Part shown: piece by piece, positions 25,285-33,805 of the stretch | Position numbering within the stretch: position 1 is the stretch's first letter | Layout: each line of letters starts with the position of its first letter | Assembly (NCBI GenBank): GCA_004793585.1 | Contig: SRZB01000037.1 | Span: 1-33,805 of the forward strand | Source of the DNA: Hominisplanchenecus murintestinalis | Lineage (GTDB): Bacteria; Bacillota; Clostridia; Lachnospirales; Lachnospiraceae | Length of the DNA: 33,805 nt | Direction of reading: 5' to 3' | Notes under the pieces: generated by a model | The model's database searches: none | What the model was told of the DNA's origin: nothing | Seen by the model: only the letters and a program-made list of their open reading frames with translations | Position numbers and translations under genes: made by a program

Positions 25285-25300
25285 CCCCGTCCTTTCCCCA

Positions 25301-26056
25301 TTATTCCTCTAACAAAAGCTCTACCGGGCAATGATCGGAACCAAATACCTCTGTATGGATTTTCGCATCTACCAGCTTGTCTTTCAATATTTCTGAAGCG
25401 CAAAAATAGTCAATACGCCACCCTGCATTCTTTTCTCTTGCCCGAAAACGGTAGGACCACCACGAATAAATTCCTTCCAACTCAGGATAAAAGTAACGGA
25501 ACGTATCTACAAATCCCTCCTGTAAAAGCTCTGTAAATTTCTGTCGCTCCTCATCGGTAAATCCTGCATTCTTTCGGTTTGTTTTAGGATTTTTCAAATC
25601 GATTTCCTGATGGGCTACATTCAAATCACCGCAGAACACCACCGGCTTTTTCTGCTCAAGCCCTTTTAAATAAGACAGGAAATCCGTCTCCCACCGCATT
25701 CTGTAGTCCAGACGCGCCAGCTCATTCTGAGAATTCGGTGTGTAAACTGTGACCAGATAAAATCCGGGATATTCCAGAGTAATTACACGCCCTTCCCGGT
25801 CGTGTTCCTCTATCCCCAGGCCGTATGCCACATGCAGTGGTTTTCTTTTTGTAAACACTGCCGTTCCCGAATACCCTTTCTTCACTGCATAATTCCAATA
25901 CTGGTCATATCCCTCCAACTCCAGGGAAATCTGCCCTTCCTGAAGTTTTGTCTCCTGGATACAGAAAATATCTGCATCTGCCTCCCTGAAAAAATCTAAA
26001 AATCCCTTTTGTACACAGGCGCGCAGCCCATTCACGTTCCAGGATATAAGTTTCAT
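25301..26056 (-). CDS. xth: Exodeoxyribonuclease III (AP endonuclease)
   Basis: The 251-residue enzyme belongs to the Xth/ExoA family, which cuts DNA 5' to abasic sites and removes 3' blocking groups in base-excision repair. Visible signatures are [12 protein letters not shown] (N7 region), [12 protein letters not shown] with the metal-binding Glu, VTVYTPNS, the [15 protein letters not shown] loop, and the C-terminal WRIDYFCAS and [12 protein letters not shown] with the catalytic His. The start is the ATG at 26056, where GGAGG lies 8 bases upstream; the longer frame to 26086 lacks similarity. It is followed after 16 bases by the amylase-like gene and probably heads the minus-strand gene run. 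Confidence 0.95.
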   Translation of the reverse strand: MKLISWNVNGLRACVQKGFLDFFREADADIFCIQETKLQEGQISLELEGYDQYWNYAVKKGYSGTAVFTKRKPLHVAYGLGIEEHDREGRVITLEYPGFYLVTVYTPNSQNELARLDYRMRWETDFLSYLKGLEQKKPVVFCGDLNVAHQEIDLKNPKTNRKNAGFTDEERQKFTELLQEGFVDTFRYFYPELEGIYSWWSYRFRAREKNAGWRIDYFCASEILKDKLVDAKIHTEVFGSDHCPVELLLEE

Positions 26057-26153
26057 TATTCTGCCCTCCATGTCTGCCCTATTCATTTATTATCTTATAG
26101 AAAAAGTATAGCACAATCCCGCGCTTATGGATAGAACTATTCTTATAAATAGC

Positions 26154-26182
26154 TTGCAATCTTATCTTCTATCTGATACATT
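26154..26182 (+). promoter_or_regulatory. Promoter of the DUF1292 gene
   Basis: TTGCAA (26154-26159), 17 bases, TACATT (26177-26182); about 40 bases before the start codon. The -10 is weak, so this is a moderate call. Confidence 0.4.
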
Positions 26183-26223
26183 AGTATAGTACTACTAACA
26201 AAAACTTATACGAGGTATGAAAG

Positions 26224-26583
26224 ATGAGCGAATTTGAAAACAGCTGCAGCGGCGATTGCGGATGCTGCGGAAGCGACTGCGGCTCCGTAGAAGGCGGCGC
26301 CAGCGTAACTTTGACACTGGATGACGGTTCTTCTCTGGAATGTGCAGTTCTTACTATCTTCCCTGCCGGGGACAAAGAGTACATCGCACTCCTCCCTCTG
26401 AATGAGAACGGACAGAATGAAGACGGCGAAGTGTTCCTTTACCGCTTCAGTGAAGTGAACGGCGAACCACAGCTTGAAAACATTGAAGATGATGAAGAAT
26501 ATGATATCGTTGCCGACGCTTTTGATGAGTTGCTGGACAGCCAGGAATTTGACGAAATTGTAGGCGAGGACGAGCTTGACTAA
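26224..26583 (+). CDS. DUF1292 protein with cysteine-rich N-terminus
   Basis: The 119-residue acidic protein has the DUF1292 core at about 33-95 (LTLDDGSSLECAVLTIFPAG, then YIALLPLNENG and EVFLYRFSE) and an acidic tail (ENIEDDEEYDIVADAFDELL). DUF1292 proteins are common in Firmicutes, often near mreB/yrzL-type or tRNA-modification genes, and have no proved function. The head NSCSGDCGCCGSDCGSVEGG adds five cysteines in 12 residues, a possible metal site. The start follows ACGAGGT. The gene is monocistronic, with its own promoter and an excellent terminator. Confidence 0.85.
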   Translation: MSEFENSCSGDCGCCGSDCGSVEGGASVTLTLDDGSSLECAVLTIFPAGDKEYIALLPLNENGQNEDGEVFLYRFSEVNGEPQLENIEDDEEYDIVADAFDELLDSQEFDEIVGEDELD

Positions 26584-26608
26584 GCTTTCTGCACTTTGCA
26601 CCACTATG

Positions 26609-26647
26609 AACTGTGGCGGAGAAAAGATTCTCCGCCACAGTTTTTTT
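26609..26647 (+). terminator. Strong terminator after the DUF1292 gene
   Basis: AACTGTGGCGGAGAA (26609-26623) and TTCTCCGCCACAGTT (26628-26642) form a perfect 15-base-pair stem with a 4-base loop, followed by T. It may also work for the convergent helicase gene. Confidence 0.9.
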
Positions 26648-26656
26648 CAATAATGT

Positions 26657-28528
26657 TTACCGCCGCAAGCATGGTGCCGAATATGGCCGGCCTTTCTTAA
26701 TGTTCTTCTTAAGTTCCTCTACGAACCTGGACGGATGCAGCGTTTTTCCGTATTTCTCTTTTGCATAATAAATATGCAGATGCTCCTTCGCACGCGTCAT
26801 GCCCACATAAAACATTCTCCTTTCCTCCTGCATATCCACATCCAGGACAGCTTTTCGATGGGGCATATTTCCCTCATTGGCATCTACAAGAAACACAATC
26901 GGGAATTCCAGGCCTTTGGCGCTGTGGAGCGTCGTAAAAATTACTGCATGGCTCTCCCTCTGTTCCTCCTTTGCCTGACGCTTCAGTGTTTCGGCATACT
27001 CTTCTATATGGCAAAACCAGTCTTCAAATGTATGGAAATTTTTCGCCGCCTCCTGAAGCTCGTTCAGCACGTCATAAAGCTCCTCTGGTTTCATCCTGCG
27101 GTAACGCGCATATTCTTCCAGATATTCCTCATATCCCACTCCGCAGCGGATAAAATTTACCGCTGCAAACGGAGTCATTCCAGCCAACAAGCGCAAATCA
27201 TACTCCAGCTTATCGACGCGCTCTTCCATCCATTCTTTATCCTTGTAATATGTCCTCAAATTCTCAAAAGAAATCTCCATACTATCCAGGCATTCCCGGC
27301 TCACATAACGTTTTGGACGATTGATAATCCGAAGGAACTCTTTCCTCTCCCGGCTCCCCATCGCCATTTTTATATAAGACATCAAATCTTTGGCAATCCA
27401 GTGCTCATAGATATTCGGCAAAATGTCCCTCATACGAAAAGGAATATTATACTCCATGAATTTTCCCACCATCAATCTCGCCCCGGTATTTGTACGGAAC
27501 AGCACCGCAATATCCTCCGGGCGGTAACCGCCGTCCAGATATTCTTTCACTTTATTTACCAGATATGTATTTTCCTGCGCCTGATTTACAAAACCATGAA
27601 CCTCAATACGCTCTCCCGCTTCCTTAACGCCATGAATCTGCTTTGGATAACGCATCGTGTTATTTTCAATCACCCGCACCGCACCTTTGATAATATTCTC
27701 TGTAGAACGGTAATTCTCCTCCAGTTTCACCAGTTTTGCCTCTGGGTAATCCTTCCCGAAATTCAACATAATTTCCGGTCTGGCTCCCCGGAAACGATAG
27801 ATAGACTGGTCGTCATCTCCCACGATAAATAAATTATTTTTTGGCTCTGCCAGCAGACGGATAACGTCATATTGAATCTGATTAATGTCCTGAAACTCGT
27901 CAATTAAAATATATGGAAAGCGCTGCTGCCAGCCTTGCCTTATGTCCTTCCTCTCCTGCAAAAGCTCATAAGTATAAACCAGCATATCATCAAAATCCAG
28001 AAGCCGTGACTCCATCAGTTTCCGCTGGTACTTTTCAAAAATTTCCCGAAAAATCTCTTCAGAACAGTTCGCCGAATAATAATGTTCCAGCGGCACCCTG
28101 TCATTTTTCACCGTACTGATTTCCGCCGTAATCCCAGACAGAAATTCCGACTCGTCTTCTATCTCCAGCTCCATCCGTCCGATGATTTCTTTCAGGAACT
28201 GGTATCTTTGCTCTTCCCGCAGAATATTCGCTCCCGTATAATGATATGCGTTCTTCAAAATATTAAAAAAAACAGCGTGAAAAGTCCCAAACGTGACAGG
28301 CAGATGCTTCCCGCCCATCAGCCTTCCAAAGCGCTCCTTCATTTCAATAGCGGCAGCTTTTGTAAAGGTAATTACCAAAATCCCGGAAGGCTGCACGCCG
28401 CCCTGCTCTATCAGATATTTTATTCTCTGTGTAATAACGGTGGTTTTGCCGGAACCGGGCCCTGCAAGGCAGATGCAGGGTCCTTCGGCATGGGCGACTG
28501 CCCGTGATTGTGCTTCGCTCAGACTCAT
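26657..28528 (-). CDS. UvrD/PcrA-type ATP-dependent DNA helicase
   Basis: This superfamily 1A helicase unwinds DNA 3' to 5' using ATP. All motifs are in order in 623 residues: Q motif (LSEAQSRAV), Walker A (GPGSGKTTVITQR), Ia (ITFTKAAAIEMKERF), II (YILIDEFQDINQIQ), III (FIVGDDDQSIYRFRGARPE), IV (KLEENYRSTENI), V (TTLHSAKGLEFPIVFLVDAN EGNMPH) and VI (EERRMFYVGMTRAKEHLHIY). It is shorter than PcrA (about 740 residues) and lacks the RNA-polymerase-binding C-terminus, so it may be a paralogue with a repair role. The ATG at 28528 begins one base after the gltX stop, so the two are translationally coupled. Confidence 0.93.
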   Translation of the reverse strand: MSLSEAQSRAVAHAEGPCICLAGPGSGKTTVITQRIKYLIEQGGVQPSGILVITFTKAAAIEMKERFGRLMGGKHLPVTFGTFHAVFFNILKNAYHYTGANILREEQRYQFLKEIIGRMELEIEDESEFLSGITAEISTVKNDRVPLEHYYSANCSEEIFREIFEKYQRKLMESRLLDFDDMLVYTYELLQERKDIRQGWQQRFPYILIDEFQDINQIQYDVIRLLAEPKNNLFIVGDDDQSIYRFRGARPEIMLNFGKDYPEAKLVKLEENYRSTENIIKGAVRVIENNTMRYPKQIHGVKEAGERIEVHGFVNQAQENTYLVNKVKEYLDGGYRPEDIAVLFRTNTGARLMVGKFMEYNIPFRMRDILPNIYEHWIAKDLMSYIKMAMGSRERKEFLRIINRPKRYVSRECLDSMEISFENLRTYYKDKEWMEERVDKLEYDLRLLAGMTPFAAVNFIRCGVGYEEYLEEYARYRRMKPEELYDVLNELQEAAKNFHTFEDWFCHIEEYAETLKRQAKEEQRESHAVIFTTLHSAKGLEFPIVFLVDANEGNMPHRKAVLDVDMQEERRMFYVGMTRAKEHLHIYYAKEKYGKTLHPSRFVEELKKNIKKGRPYSAPCLRR

Positions 28529-28529
28529 A

Positions 28530-29990
28530 TTACTCTCGCGCACCCTCCAGCTTTTCTATCGCTCTGCGGATTCTGCCAAGAGATTCTTCTTTTCCGATAA
28601 TCTCCAGAATCTCCGTAGCGCCCGCCGGAGTTGTCTGCTTACCGGATGCCGCAGTACGGATAGGCCACATAACATATCCTGTTTTGTATCCTTTATCTTT
28701 CGCATACGCAGACAACATCTCAAACAATGCGTCATTCCCAAAATCTTCCTGCGCCTCCAGCAGAGGAATCACATCTTTCAATACCCCCAGTGATGTCTCT
28801 GCATTTGTTTTCATCTTCTTATGCGTATACATCGAAAGGTCATAATCCGGCACTTTCTCAAAGAAATTAATCATTGCCGGAATATCCTGGAATACTTCGA
28901 TACGGGTCTTTACCATTTGTGCAATCTTTTTATCATCCACTTCCCTGTGAATTGTCTCCCTGATGAATGGAAGCGCCCTTTCATAAAACTTATCGAAATT
29001 CATGGCCTTGATATATTCGCCATTCATCCATTTCAGCTTTACCATATCAAATACTGCCGGGGATTTGCTCATATTCCGGTACTCAAATGCCTCTGCCAGT
29101 TCCTTTAAGCTAAAAATCTCTTTGTTATCTTGTGGACACCATCCAAGAAGCGCCACATAATTTACCACCGCTTCCGTCACAAACCCCTGCTCAATCAAAT
29201 CCTCATAAGAAGAATGGCCGCTTCGCTTACTCAGCTTCTGATGTTTTTCATTCGTAATCAAAGGACAGTGTACATAGATAGGTACCTCCCAGCCAAACGC
29301 TTCATACAAACGGTTGTATTTCGGCGCAGAAGACAGGTATTCGTTCCCCCTCACCACATGCGTAATCCCCATCAGGTGGTCGTCCACCACGTTTGCAAAA
29401 TTATAAGTAGGAAAACCGTCAGACTTTATCAAAATCATATCATCCAGCTCTGCATTCGGCACTTCAATCACGCCGTAGATCTCATCCTCAAACTTCGTTG
29501 TTCCCTCCCGCGGGATATTCTGACGGATAACATAAGGCTTTCCTGCCGCCAGGTTCGCCTCAATTTCTTCTTTTGGCAGGTGCAGGCAGTGCTTATCATA
29601 CATCACGATTTCCTTTCCCGCCACATCCTGCTTCAGAGATTCCAGTCTTTCCTTATCACAAAAACAGTAATATGCTTCGCCCTTCTCAATCAGCTTTTTT
29701 GCATATTCCAGATAGATTCCTTTTTCCTGGCGCTCGCTCTGAACATAAGGTCCTGTGCCTCCGTCCTTGTCAGGCCCCTCGTCATGTATCAGCCCCGTCT
29801 CTTGCAGCGTATGGTAAATAATCTCCACCGCCCCCTCTACGTAACGCTCCTGGTCGGTATCCTCGATACGCAGGATAAAATCTCCGCCCTCGTGCTTTGC
29901 AATCAAATATGCATACAATGCCGTTCTCAAATTTCCTACATGCATCCGCCCGGTAGGACTGGGTGCAAAACGTGTTCTCACTTTACTCAT
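28530..29990 (-). CDS. gltX: Glutamyl-tRNA synthetase
   Basis: The 486-residue class I synthetase attaches glutamate to tRNA-Glu (and to tRNA-Gln if the organism uses the amidotransferase route). Motifs: [20 protein letters not shown] with the HIGH-type [19 protein letters not shown], the central [20 protein letters not shown] and the KMSKS equivalent [12 protein letters not shown]-terminal helical anticodon-binding region follows. Its length fits bacterial GltX. The start ATG follows GAGGAGAATGG, and a TGGACA/TATAAT promoter lies upstream. It is transcribed with the helicase gene. Confidence 0.97.
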   Translation of the reverse strand: MSKVRTRFAPSPTGRMHVGNLRTALYAYLIAKHEGGDFILRIEDTDQERYVEGAVEIIYHTLQETGLIHDEGPDKDGGTGPYVQSERQEKGIYLEYAKKLIEKGEAYYCFCDKERLESLKQDVAGKEIVMYDKHCLHLPKEEIEANLAAGKPYVIRQNIPREGTTKFEDEIYGVIEVPNAELDDMILIKSDGFPTYNFANVVDDHLMGITHVVRGNEYLSSAPKYNRLYEAFGWEVPIYVHCPLITNEKHQKLSKRSGHSSYEDLIEQGFVTEAVVNYVALLGWCPQDNKEIFSLKELAEAFEYRNMSKSPAVFDMVKLKWMNGEYIKAMNFDKFYERALPFIRETIHREVDDKKIAQMVKTRIEVFQDIPAMINFFEKVPDYDLSMYTHKKMKTNAETSLGVLKDVIPLLEAQEDFGNDALFEMLSAYAKDKGYKTGYVMWPIRTAASGKQTTPAGATEILEIIGKEESLGRIRRAIEKLEGARE

Positions 29991-30049
29991 TTTCCATTCT
30001 CCTCAGCTATTTATACAAAATCTACACATCAGTAAATTTCTCTCCGGAA

Positions 30050-30078
30050 ATTATATACTGAAAGATGGGTTTTGTCCA
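30050..30078 (-). promoter_or_regulatory. gltX promoter
   Basis: On the minus strand, TGGACA (30078-30073), 17 bases, TATAAT (30055-30050), giving a leader of about 55 bases without T-box features. Confidence 0.65.
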
Positions 30079-30173
30079 GCGTCTGGTGAGACATCCCTGG
30101 TAAATTGCGTTTTATCGCAGAGACTGCCACATCCCGCTAAAAATCTGCGAAATCATTAGCAGTACTTACTCCG

Positions 30174-30245
30174 GACAACTACGGAACCGACGATTTATCA
30201 TTTACAGCAGATAATTACGGAACTGATAATTTCCCAATGTTTACT
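30174..30245 (+). repeat. Two-unit 36-base repeat, possible coding relic
   Basis: Two adjacent units (30174-30209 and 30210-30245) translate in frame to DNYGTDDLSFTA and DNYGTDNFPMFT. In the first six codons every difference is a synonymous third-base C/T change (GAC/GAT, AAC/AAT, ACC/ACT, GAC/GAT). The frame is open from 30141 but has no start or ribosome binding site. Confidence 0.5.
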
Positions 30246-30320
30246 CTGGATGTCAATAATCCAATATTCAAAAGCAATCAGCAAATTATATTCTTGAACT
30301 ATATATTTTAATAACATATA

Positions 30321-30349
30321 TTGACAATAAGTTCATTTTAAGCTATAAA
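30321..30349 (+). promoter_or_regulatory. Promoter of the subtilase operon
   Basis: A perfect TTGACA (30321-30326) and TATAAA (30344-30349) are spaced 17 bases apart; the leader to the start codon is about 95 bases. Confidence 0.75.
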
Positions 30350-30451
30350 TATATTTATAAGTAACAATTTCCAATATTAAATCAGTAACTGTTTTAATAA
30401 TATTATAAGTTTTAAACGATTATATTTTCAAAAAGAAAAGGGGGAAATTTC

Positions 30452-32842
30452 ATGAAAAAAGCACGTAAATTTTGCGCACTTATACTGGGTATATCCATAT
30501 CTTTCGGAACTTCTAGCCATGCAGCAGAAATTATAGAACAACCTGTCAGCCCAGAAATTGTACTGGATGACGCTCAGAATGTAGAAAAAATACTTGAAGA
30601 AAAAACTTCACTAGAAGAAGTAGAGCGAGATATTGATACATTGAACAACCTACTGCCTGCTCAAAAAAAGCGTTTTTCACTTCAAGAACAAATGACAATA
30701 GAAACAATTACAGAACTATCCAGAGAGGATGCTATATCTACTGCGGAAGCTATAAATCAGATTCAAGACGAAAAGCTTTATGAGACAGCATTACACGAAG
30801 TATTGAATGCTTATTATGAGGAGGAAAGTTTCAATATAAGTCAGATAACTGCTTTTTCAAGCAAAACAGATTCACGTGCAAATAGTATGTTAGCAGATTA
30901 TGCTGAAGCAAAAGCAGAACGGGATAAGCAAAATCTATTGAATTATAAAGCTGGAGAAGTTCTTATAACTTTTAAAGACGGAACTACTGAAGAACAAATT
31001 GCAGAAATCGCCAATTACATTGGCGGGAGTTATCATATTTTAAGAACTTTTCCTATTAATGAGAACTTGCCTGAATGTGATTTAAAACGACTTGAAAAAG
31101 TAAAGGATTATAAATTCCCACTAATCGTAGCTATGAATATTGGCTTGGATATGACTGTTGAAAAAGCAAAAAAACTTTTGGGAACTTTAGACTGTGTTTC
31201 CCATGTAGAAATGGATGGAATTGTAAGAAATCCTGTGTCAATACAAAGTGATTTTGGTGTAAATGACACAAAAGTAAATGAACAAACCTATTTAAACCAA
31301 ATCCAAGCAACACAGGCATGGAAAACCTATCAAAGCTCTGGAACAGAAGTACTAGCCCAAGAAACTTATGTGGCAGTGATTGATACTGGTCTTGATATCA
31401 CACATGAGGACTTAAAAAATCAATATTCTAAAGAATTAAGTATCTCTTTTGTAAAAAACGGAAATAGTGTGGATATACAACCTATGAATCTCAATAACTG
31501 CTATTTGCGAGACTATGTTACTTATGCCGATCATGGAACAGAAGTCGCAAGCGTTATTGCAGCAGAATCCAATAACAAAAAAGGAATCGTTGGCATAGCA
31601 AGCCCAGAAGGCAATCTAACTAAAATCATCGCAATAAATTTGTACTATCAACCATATATTGAAGATGGAAAAAAACAATATCATTTTGAAAACAAATCCC
31701 TGATTGAGGCAATTCGTTATGCTGTAAGCAATGGAGCACGAGTTATTAATATGAGTCTTGGGATCTCTTGGGAAGATCCTGACGTACAAGATGTAATTAA
31801 TTATGCCCATGAGGCAGACGTGGTCCTATGTGGTGCTGTAGGAAATAACGGTAAAAATGAAAGTTATTGCCCCGCTAATTTTAACCATGTAATATCTGTT
31901 GCTTCTGTAAATAAAGATAATACACGCGCTAGCTTCTCAAATTATCATAATACTGTCGACCTCGCAGCACCGGGAGTTGATATCTACGTTTGTACTCTTA
32001 ATAATGGATATATTTCAAGTGGTGGAACTTCCCTTTCTACACCTATGGTTTCTGCTGCCGCCGCAATCCTTGCTTCTATGCGATCTGTACCTACAGATAA
32101 GATTTTAAGCGCGGATGAAATTGAATCCATTTTATGCGAAACTGCAACTGATCTATTTACTCCTGGAAAGGACATTTATTCCGGTTATGGACTATTAAAT
32201 ATCAACCTTGCTCTTCAAACTGCCAAACAAAAATTTATCAGTAACATTGCACCAACAAATATGCAAGCTGTTGCAAAAAATTATAATTCTATTGCTCTGC
32301 ATTGGAAAGGAATTACATGGGCAGAACGTTACCTAATATTCCGTTCAACAGAACCAAATGGAACATATACAAAAATAGCCAGCCTCCATTGTGATACAAC
32401 CTGCGATACGAATAGTAATGGAAATGGTTATTGGTGGTATAAGGATTCAAATAGAGCGACTGGCACTAGATATTATTATAAAATACGTGCTGCTATTTCC
32501 TACAAAGATAGTTTTCGATTTAGCAATTATACCCCTATTGTTAATGCTGTATGCACATTGAATACGCCGACAGGTTTATCATTAACTTCCACTACTGGAA
32601 AAATAACTGCTGCTTGGCAGAAAGTTGATGGAGCAGAAGGATATCAAATTTGGCGTTCCGAAAGCAAGAACGGTACATACAAACGTATTCATACTATAAC
32701 CAGCGGAACAATTCTTTCCTATTCAGATGCAACACCAAAAGCTGGCACTACATATTATTATAAAATACGTGCTTACCGCAAGCCAAATGGAACAGCCATT
32801 TTCTCAAATTTTTCTGCAATCGCAACTAAAAAAGCAAAATAA
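30452..32842 (+). CDS. Secreted S8 subtilisin-like protease with two fibronectin-III modules
   Basis: The 796-residue protein has a signal peptide (1-25, ending SSHAAE). A long pro-region (about 26-275) includes an I9-like fold (YKAGEVLITFKDGTTEEQIA and CVSHVEMDGIVRNP). The S8 domain (about 290-590) has the triad Asp311 (VIDTGLD), His361 (DHGTEVASVIA) and Ser527 (GGTSLSTPMVSAA), plus oxyanion Asn465 (VGNNG). Two homologous FN3 modules follow (about 600-700 and 703-790; shared SNGTY and TRYYYKIRA/TTYYYKIRA). There is no wall anchor, so it is probably released. The gene is much more A+T rich than gltX, suggesting acquisition. The start follows AAAAGGGGGAAA, and the next gene begins 23 bases downstream, forming an operon. 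Confidence 0.92.
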   Translation: MKKARKFCALILGISISFGTSSHAAEIIEQPVSPEIVLDDAQNVEKILEEKTSLEEVERDIDTLNNLLPAQKKRFSLQEQMTIETITELSREDAISTAEAINQIQDEKLYETALHEVLNAYYEEESFNISQITAFSSKTDSRANSMLADYAEAKAERDKQNLLNYKAGEVLITFKDGTTEEQIAEIANYIGGSYHILRTFPINENLPECDLKRLEKVKDYKFPLIVAMNIGLDMTVEKAKKLLGTLDCVSHVEMDGIVRNPVSIQSDFGVNDTKVNEQTYLNQIQATQAWKTYQSSGTEVLAQETYVAVIDTGLDITHEDLKNQYSKELSISFVKNGNSVDIQPMNLNNCYLRDYVTYADHGTEVASVIAAESNNKKGIVGIASPEGNLTKIIAINLYYQPYIEDGKKQYHFENKSLIEAIRYAVSNGARVINMSLGISWEDPDVQDVINYAHEADVVLCGAVGNNGKNESYCPANFNHVISVASVNKDNTRASFSNYHNTVDLAAPGVDIYVCTLNNGYISSGGTSLSTPMVSAAAAILASMRSVPTDKILSADEIESILCETATDLFTPGKDIYSGYGLLNINLALQTAKQKFISNIAPTNMQAVAKNYNSIALHWKGITWAERYLIFRSTEPNGTYTKIASLHCDTTCDTNSNGNGYWWYKDSNRATGTRYYYKIRAAISYKDSFRFSNYTPIVNAVCTLNTPTGLSLTSTTGKITAAWQKVDGAEGYQIWRSESKNGTYKRIHTITSGTILSYSDATPKAGTTYYYKIRAYRKPNGTAIFSNFSAIATKKAK

Positions 32843-32865
32843 TAATTATACAAGGAGGAATTTCT

Positions 32866-33654
32866 ATGAAAATCTCAAAAAAATATTTTCTTTTCCTGGC
32901 ATGTCTGCTATATATCTTTTCTATTCCTGTCACGGCAAAAGAAAAACCGCAGCCAAAGAAAATCATACTAAATCGCCGGGAAATCCTGCTGTACGTGGGA
33001 GAGACAAAAAAATTAAGCGTAGAAAAGGTAATCCCCAGGCAAGCTTCTGTAAAAGTAGGATGGAAATCTAAAAGAAAATCCATCGCGTCTGTATCACCGC
33101 AGGGATTAGTAACCGCAAAAAAAGCAGGAACAACACGCATTGCTGCAAGCTCCAGAAAAAATGTAAAAATCAATGCTTTTATAAAAGTAATTGTTAAAAA
33201 ACGCCCCAAAAAATCAGAAAAGGAATGCGTCATTTCTGGGCAGACTTATCTCAATTCACCTTACATGAAAGAGAATCCTATTGTTATCAGAAGCCAGGAA
33301 GATATTGATGAGCTTTTAAAAAAGATGGCGAAAGATGGTTTTTATAAAAGAAGTTACCGGAAGGCTCTGAAATCTTCTCCCCTGGCGGCATATCGAAACA
33401 TGAACTTTGATAAAGAGACTCTTGTTCTTCTGGAAACTTACCGCCAAGAGAAAGAGCCTATCACATCCTGCAGGACAAAACTGGATGCTGACGGAAAACT
33501 TCAGGCTATTGTCACCTTTCCTTATAAAGAGCGGGATTCCAGCCTTCCTCCCTTACCACCCACATTGACCAGTTATACTCTGGCTCTAAAACTAAATAAA
33601 AAGGACGCTGCCATGATTGATTATTATACGCTTGATTATCAGGAAATACCTTAA
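32866..33654 (+). CDS. Secreted Big2 Ig-like protein with a PrcB-like C-terminal half
   Basis: The 262-residue protein has a signal peptide (1-24, ending PVTAKE) and a bacterial Ig-like group 2 domain at about 34-112 (ILLYVGETKKLSV, SIASVSPQGLVTAKKAGTTR IAA). A C-terminal part at about 120-262 shows IVIRSQEDIDELL, then NMNFDKETLVLLETYRQ, LDADGKLQAIVTFP and SYTLALKLNKKDA. That order (query-like loop, FD plus beta strand, GKL strand, final strand) is reminiscent of the PrcB C-terminal domain of protease-complex subunits; the similarity is judged by eye. It has a consensus AAGGAGG and follows the subtilase by 23 bases. It may bind, chaperone or restrain that protease, which is inference. It could also be a simple adhesin. 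Confidence 0.72.
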   Translation: MKISKKYFLFLACLLYIFSIPVTAKEKPQPKKIILNRREILLYVGETKKLSVEKVIPRQASVKVGWKSKRKSIASVSPQGLVTAKKAGTTRIAASSRKNVKINAFIKVIVKKRPKKSEKECVISGQTYLNSPYMKENPIVIRSQEDIDELLKKMAKDGFYKRSYRKALKSSPLAAYRNMNFDKETLVLLETYRQEKEPITSCRTKLDADGKLQAIVTFPYKERDSSLPPLPPTLTSYTLALKLNKKDAAMIDYYTLDYQEIP

Positions 33655-33707
33655 ATCAAAGATCCCGCCGCAAGCAGCAGTCACTTAACTCTCTACTCAC
33701 GAGAATA

Positions 33708-33741
33708 AACGGCAGCTCAGTTTTTCCGCTGAGCTGCCGTT
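33708..33741 (+). terminator. Hairpin after the subtilase operon
   Basis: AACGGCAGCTCAG (33708-33720) pairs perfectly with CTGAGCTGCCGTT (33729-33741) across an 8-base loop. The tail is ATATTATAT and not a pure T-run, but the 13-base stem is strong. Confidence 0.75.
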
Positions 33742-33805
33742 ATATTATATACTCAAACTTCCCACATTAAAAATGGGATTTGCTCCCTGAAAAATCAATA
33801 CTTTA

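Larger units (their letters stand above)
29991..30451. other. Intergenic region between gltX and the subtilase gene
   Basis: About 460 bases separate the divergent gltX and protease genes. They hold the gltX promoter (minus), a relic-like 36-base repeat (30174-30245), the protease promoter (30321-30349) and a roughly 100-base A+T-rich leader. No gene is supported. Confidence 0.6.

Noticed and set aside
26735-27832. Long plus-strand open frame (365 codons) opposite the helicase gene
   Set aside because: It lies antisense to a gene with all SF1 helicase motifs, has no ribosome binding site, and its translation is rich in His/Phe/Ile as expected for a shadow frame.
29130-30035. Plus-strand open frame of 301 codons opposite gltX
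   Set aside because: It is antisense to the well-conserved gltX, with no recognisable domains or ribosome binding site.

Overview
The window looks like the chromosome of a gut-type Firmicute, most likely family Lachnospiraceae. The grounds are the gene families (a Lachnospiraceae-style amylase-like protein, DUF1292, DUF5662, a PotC-PotD fusion, Tn916-type regulators, a gut-type mobilization relaxase), the AGGAGG-type ribosome binding sites, and sigma-A promoters of TTGACA/TATAAT type. No tRNA, rRNA, CRISPR array, T-box or IS transposase was seen.

Region 1 (1 to about 6650) is the remnant of a mobilizable or conjugative element. It carries a BlaI-type repressor and a BlaR1/MecR1-type membrane protease in one operon behind a promoter with two ACA-N3-TGT boxes. 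These are followed by a Tn916-like sigma factor with a small HTH protein, a C_GCAxxG_C_C family protein, a palindrome-rich stretch that may be oriT, and a mobilization module (MobC, MOBP-type relaxase, cysteine-rich VLP protein). The VLP gene is cut short near 6646, where the element abuts chromosomal DNA. No integrase, type IV secretion gene or resistance gene lies inside the window, so the left part of the element is outside it and the right part has been lost.

Region 2 (6690-16650) is chromosomal: a small LysM protein, chorismate synthase (aroC), a lactonase-family beta-propeller, a polyamine uptake operon (XRE-cupin regulator, potA, potB, fused potCD, flavin-reductase-like gene) behind a consensus promoter, a heptad-repeat coiled-coil protein and an NSS sodium symporter.

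Region 3 (16800-30000) is mostly housekeeping: an RluA pseudouridine synthase convergent with a large surface protein; a minus-strand run of exodeoxyribonuclease III, an amylase-like protein lacking its catalytic nucleophile, DUF5662, a MATE pump and trpS; DUF1292; and a gltX-helicase pair.

Region 4 (30000-33805) is visibly more A+T rich. It encodes a secreted subtilisin-like protease with two fibronectin-III modules, and downstream of it a secreted Ig-like protein whose C-terminal half resembles PrcB, the partner of a spirochaete subtilisin-like protease.

A modular palindromic repeat links the chromosomal part. Two copies (7072-7201 and 21402-21538, inverted relative to each other) share nearly identical ends but have unrelated central hairpins. 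One copy sits just upstream of the aroC promoter and the other encodes the C-terminus of the MATE protein. A third, decayed copy may lie in the rluA leader.
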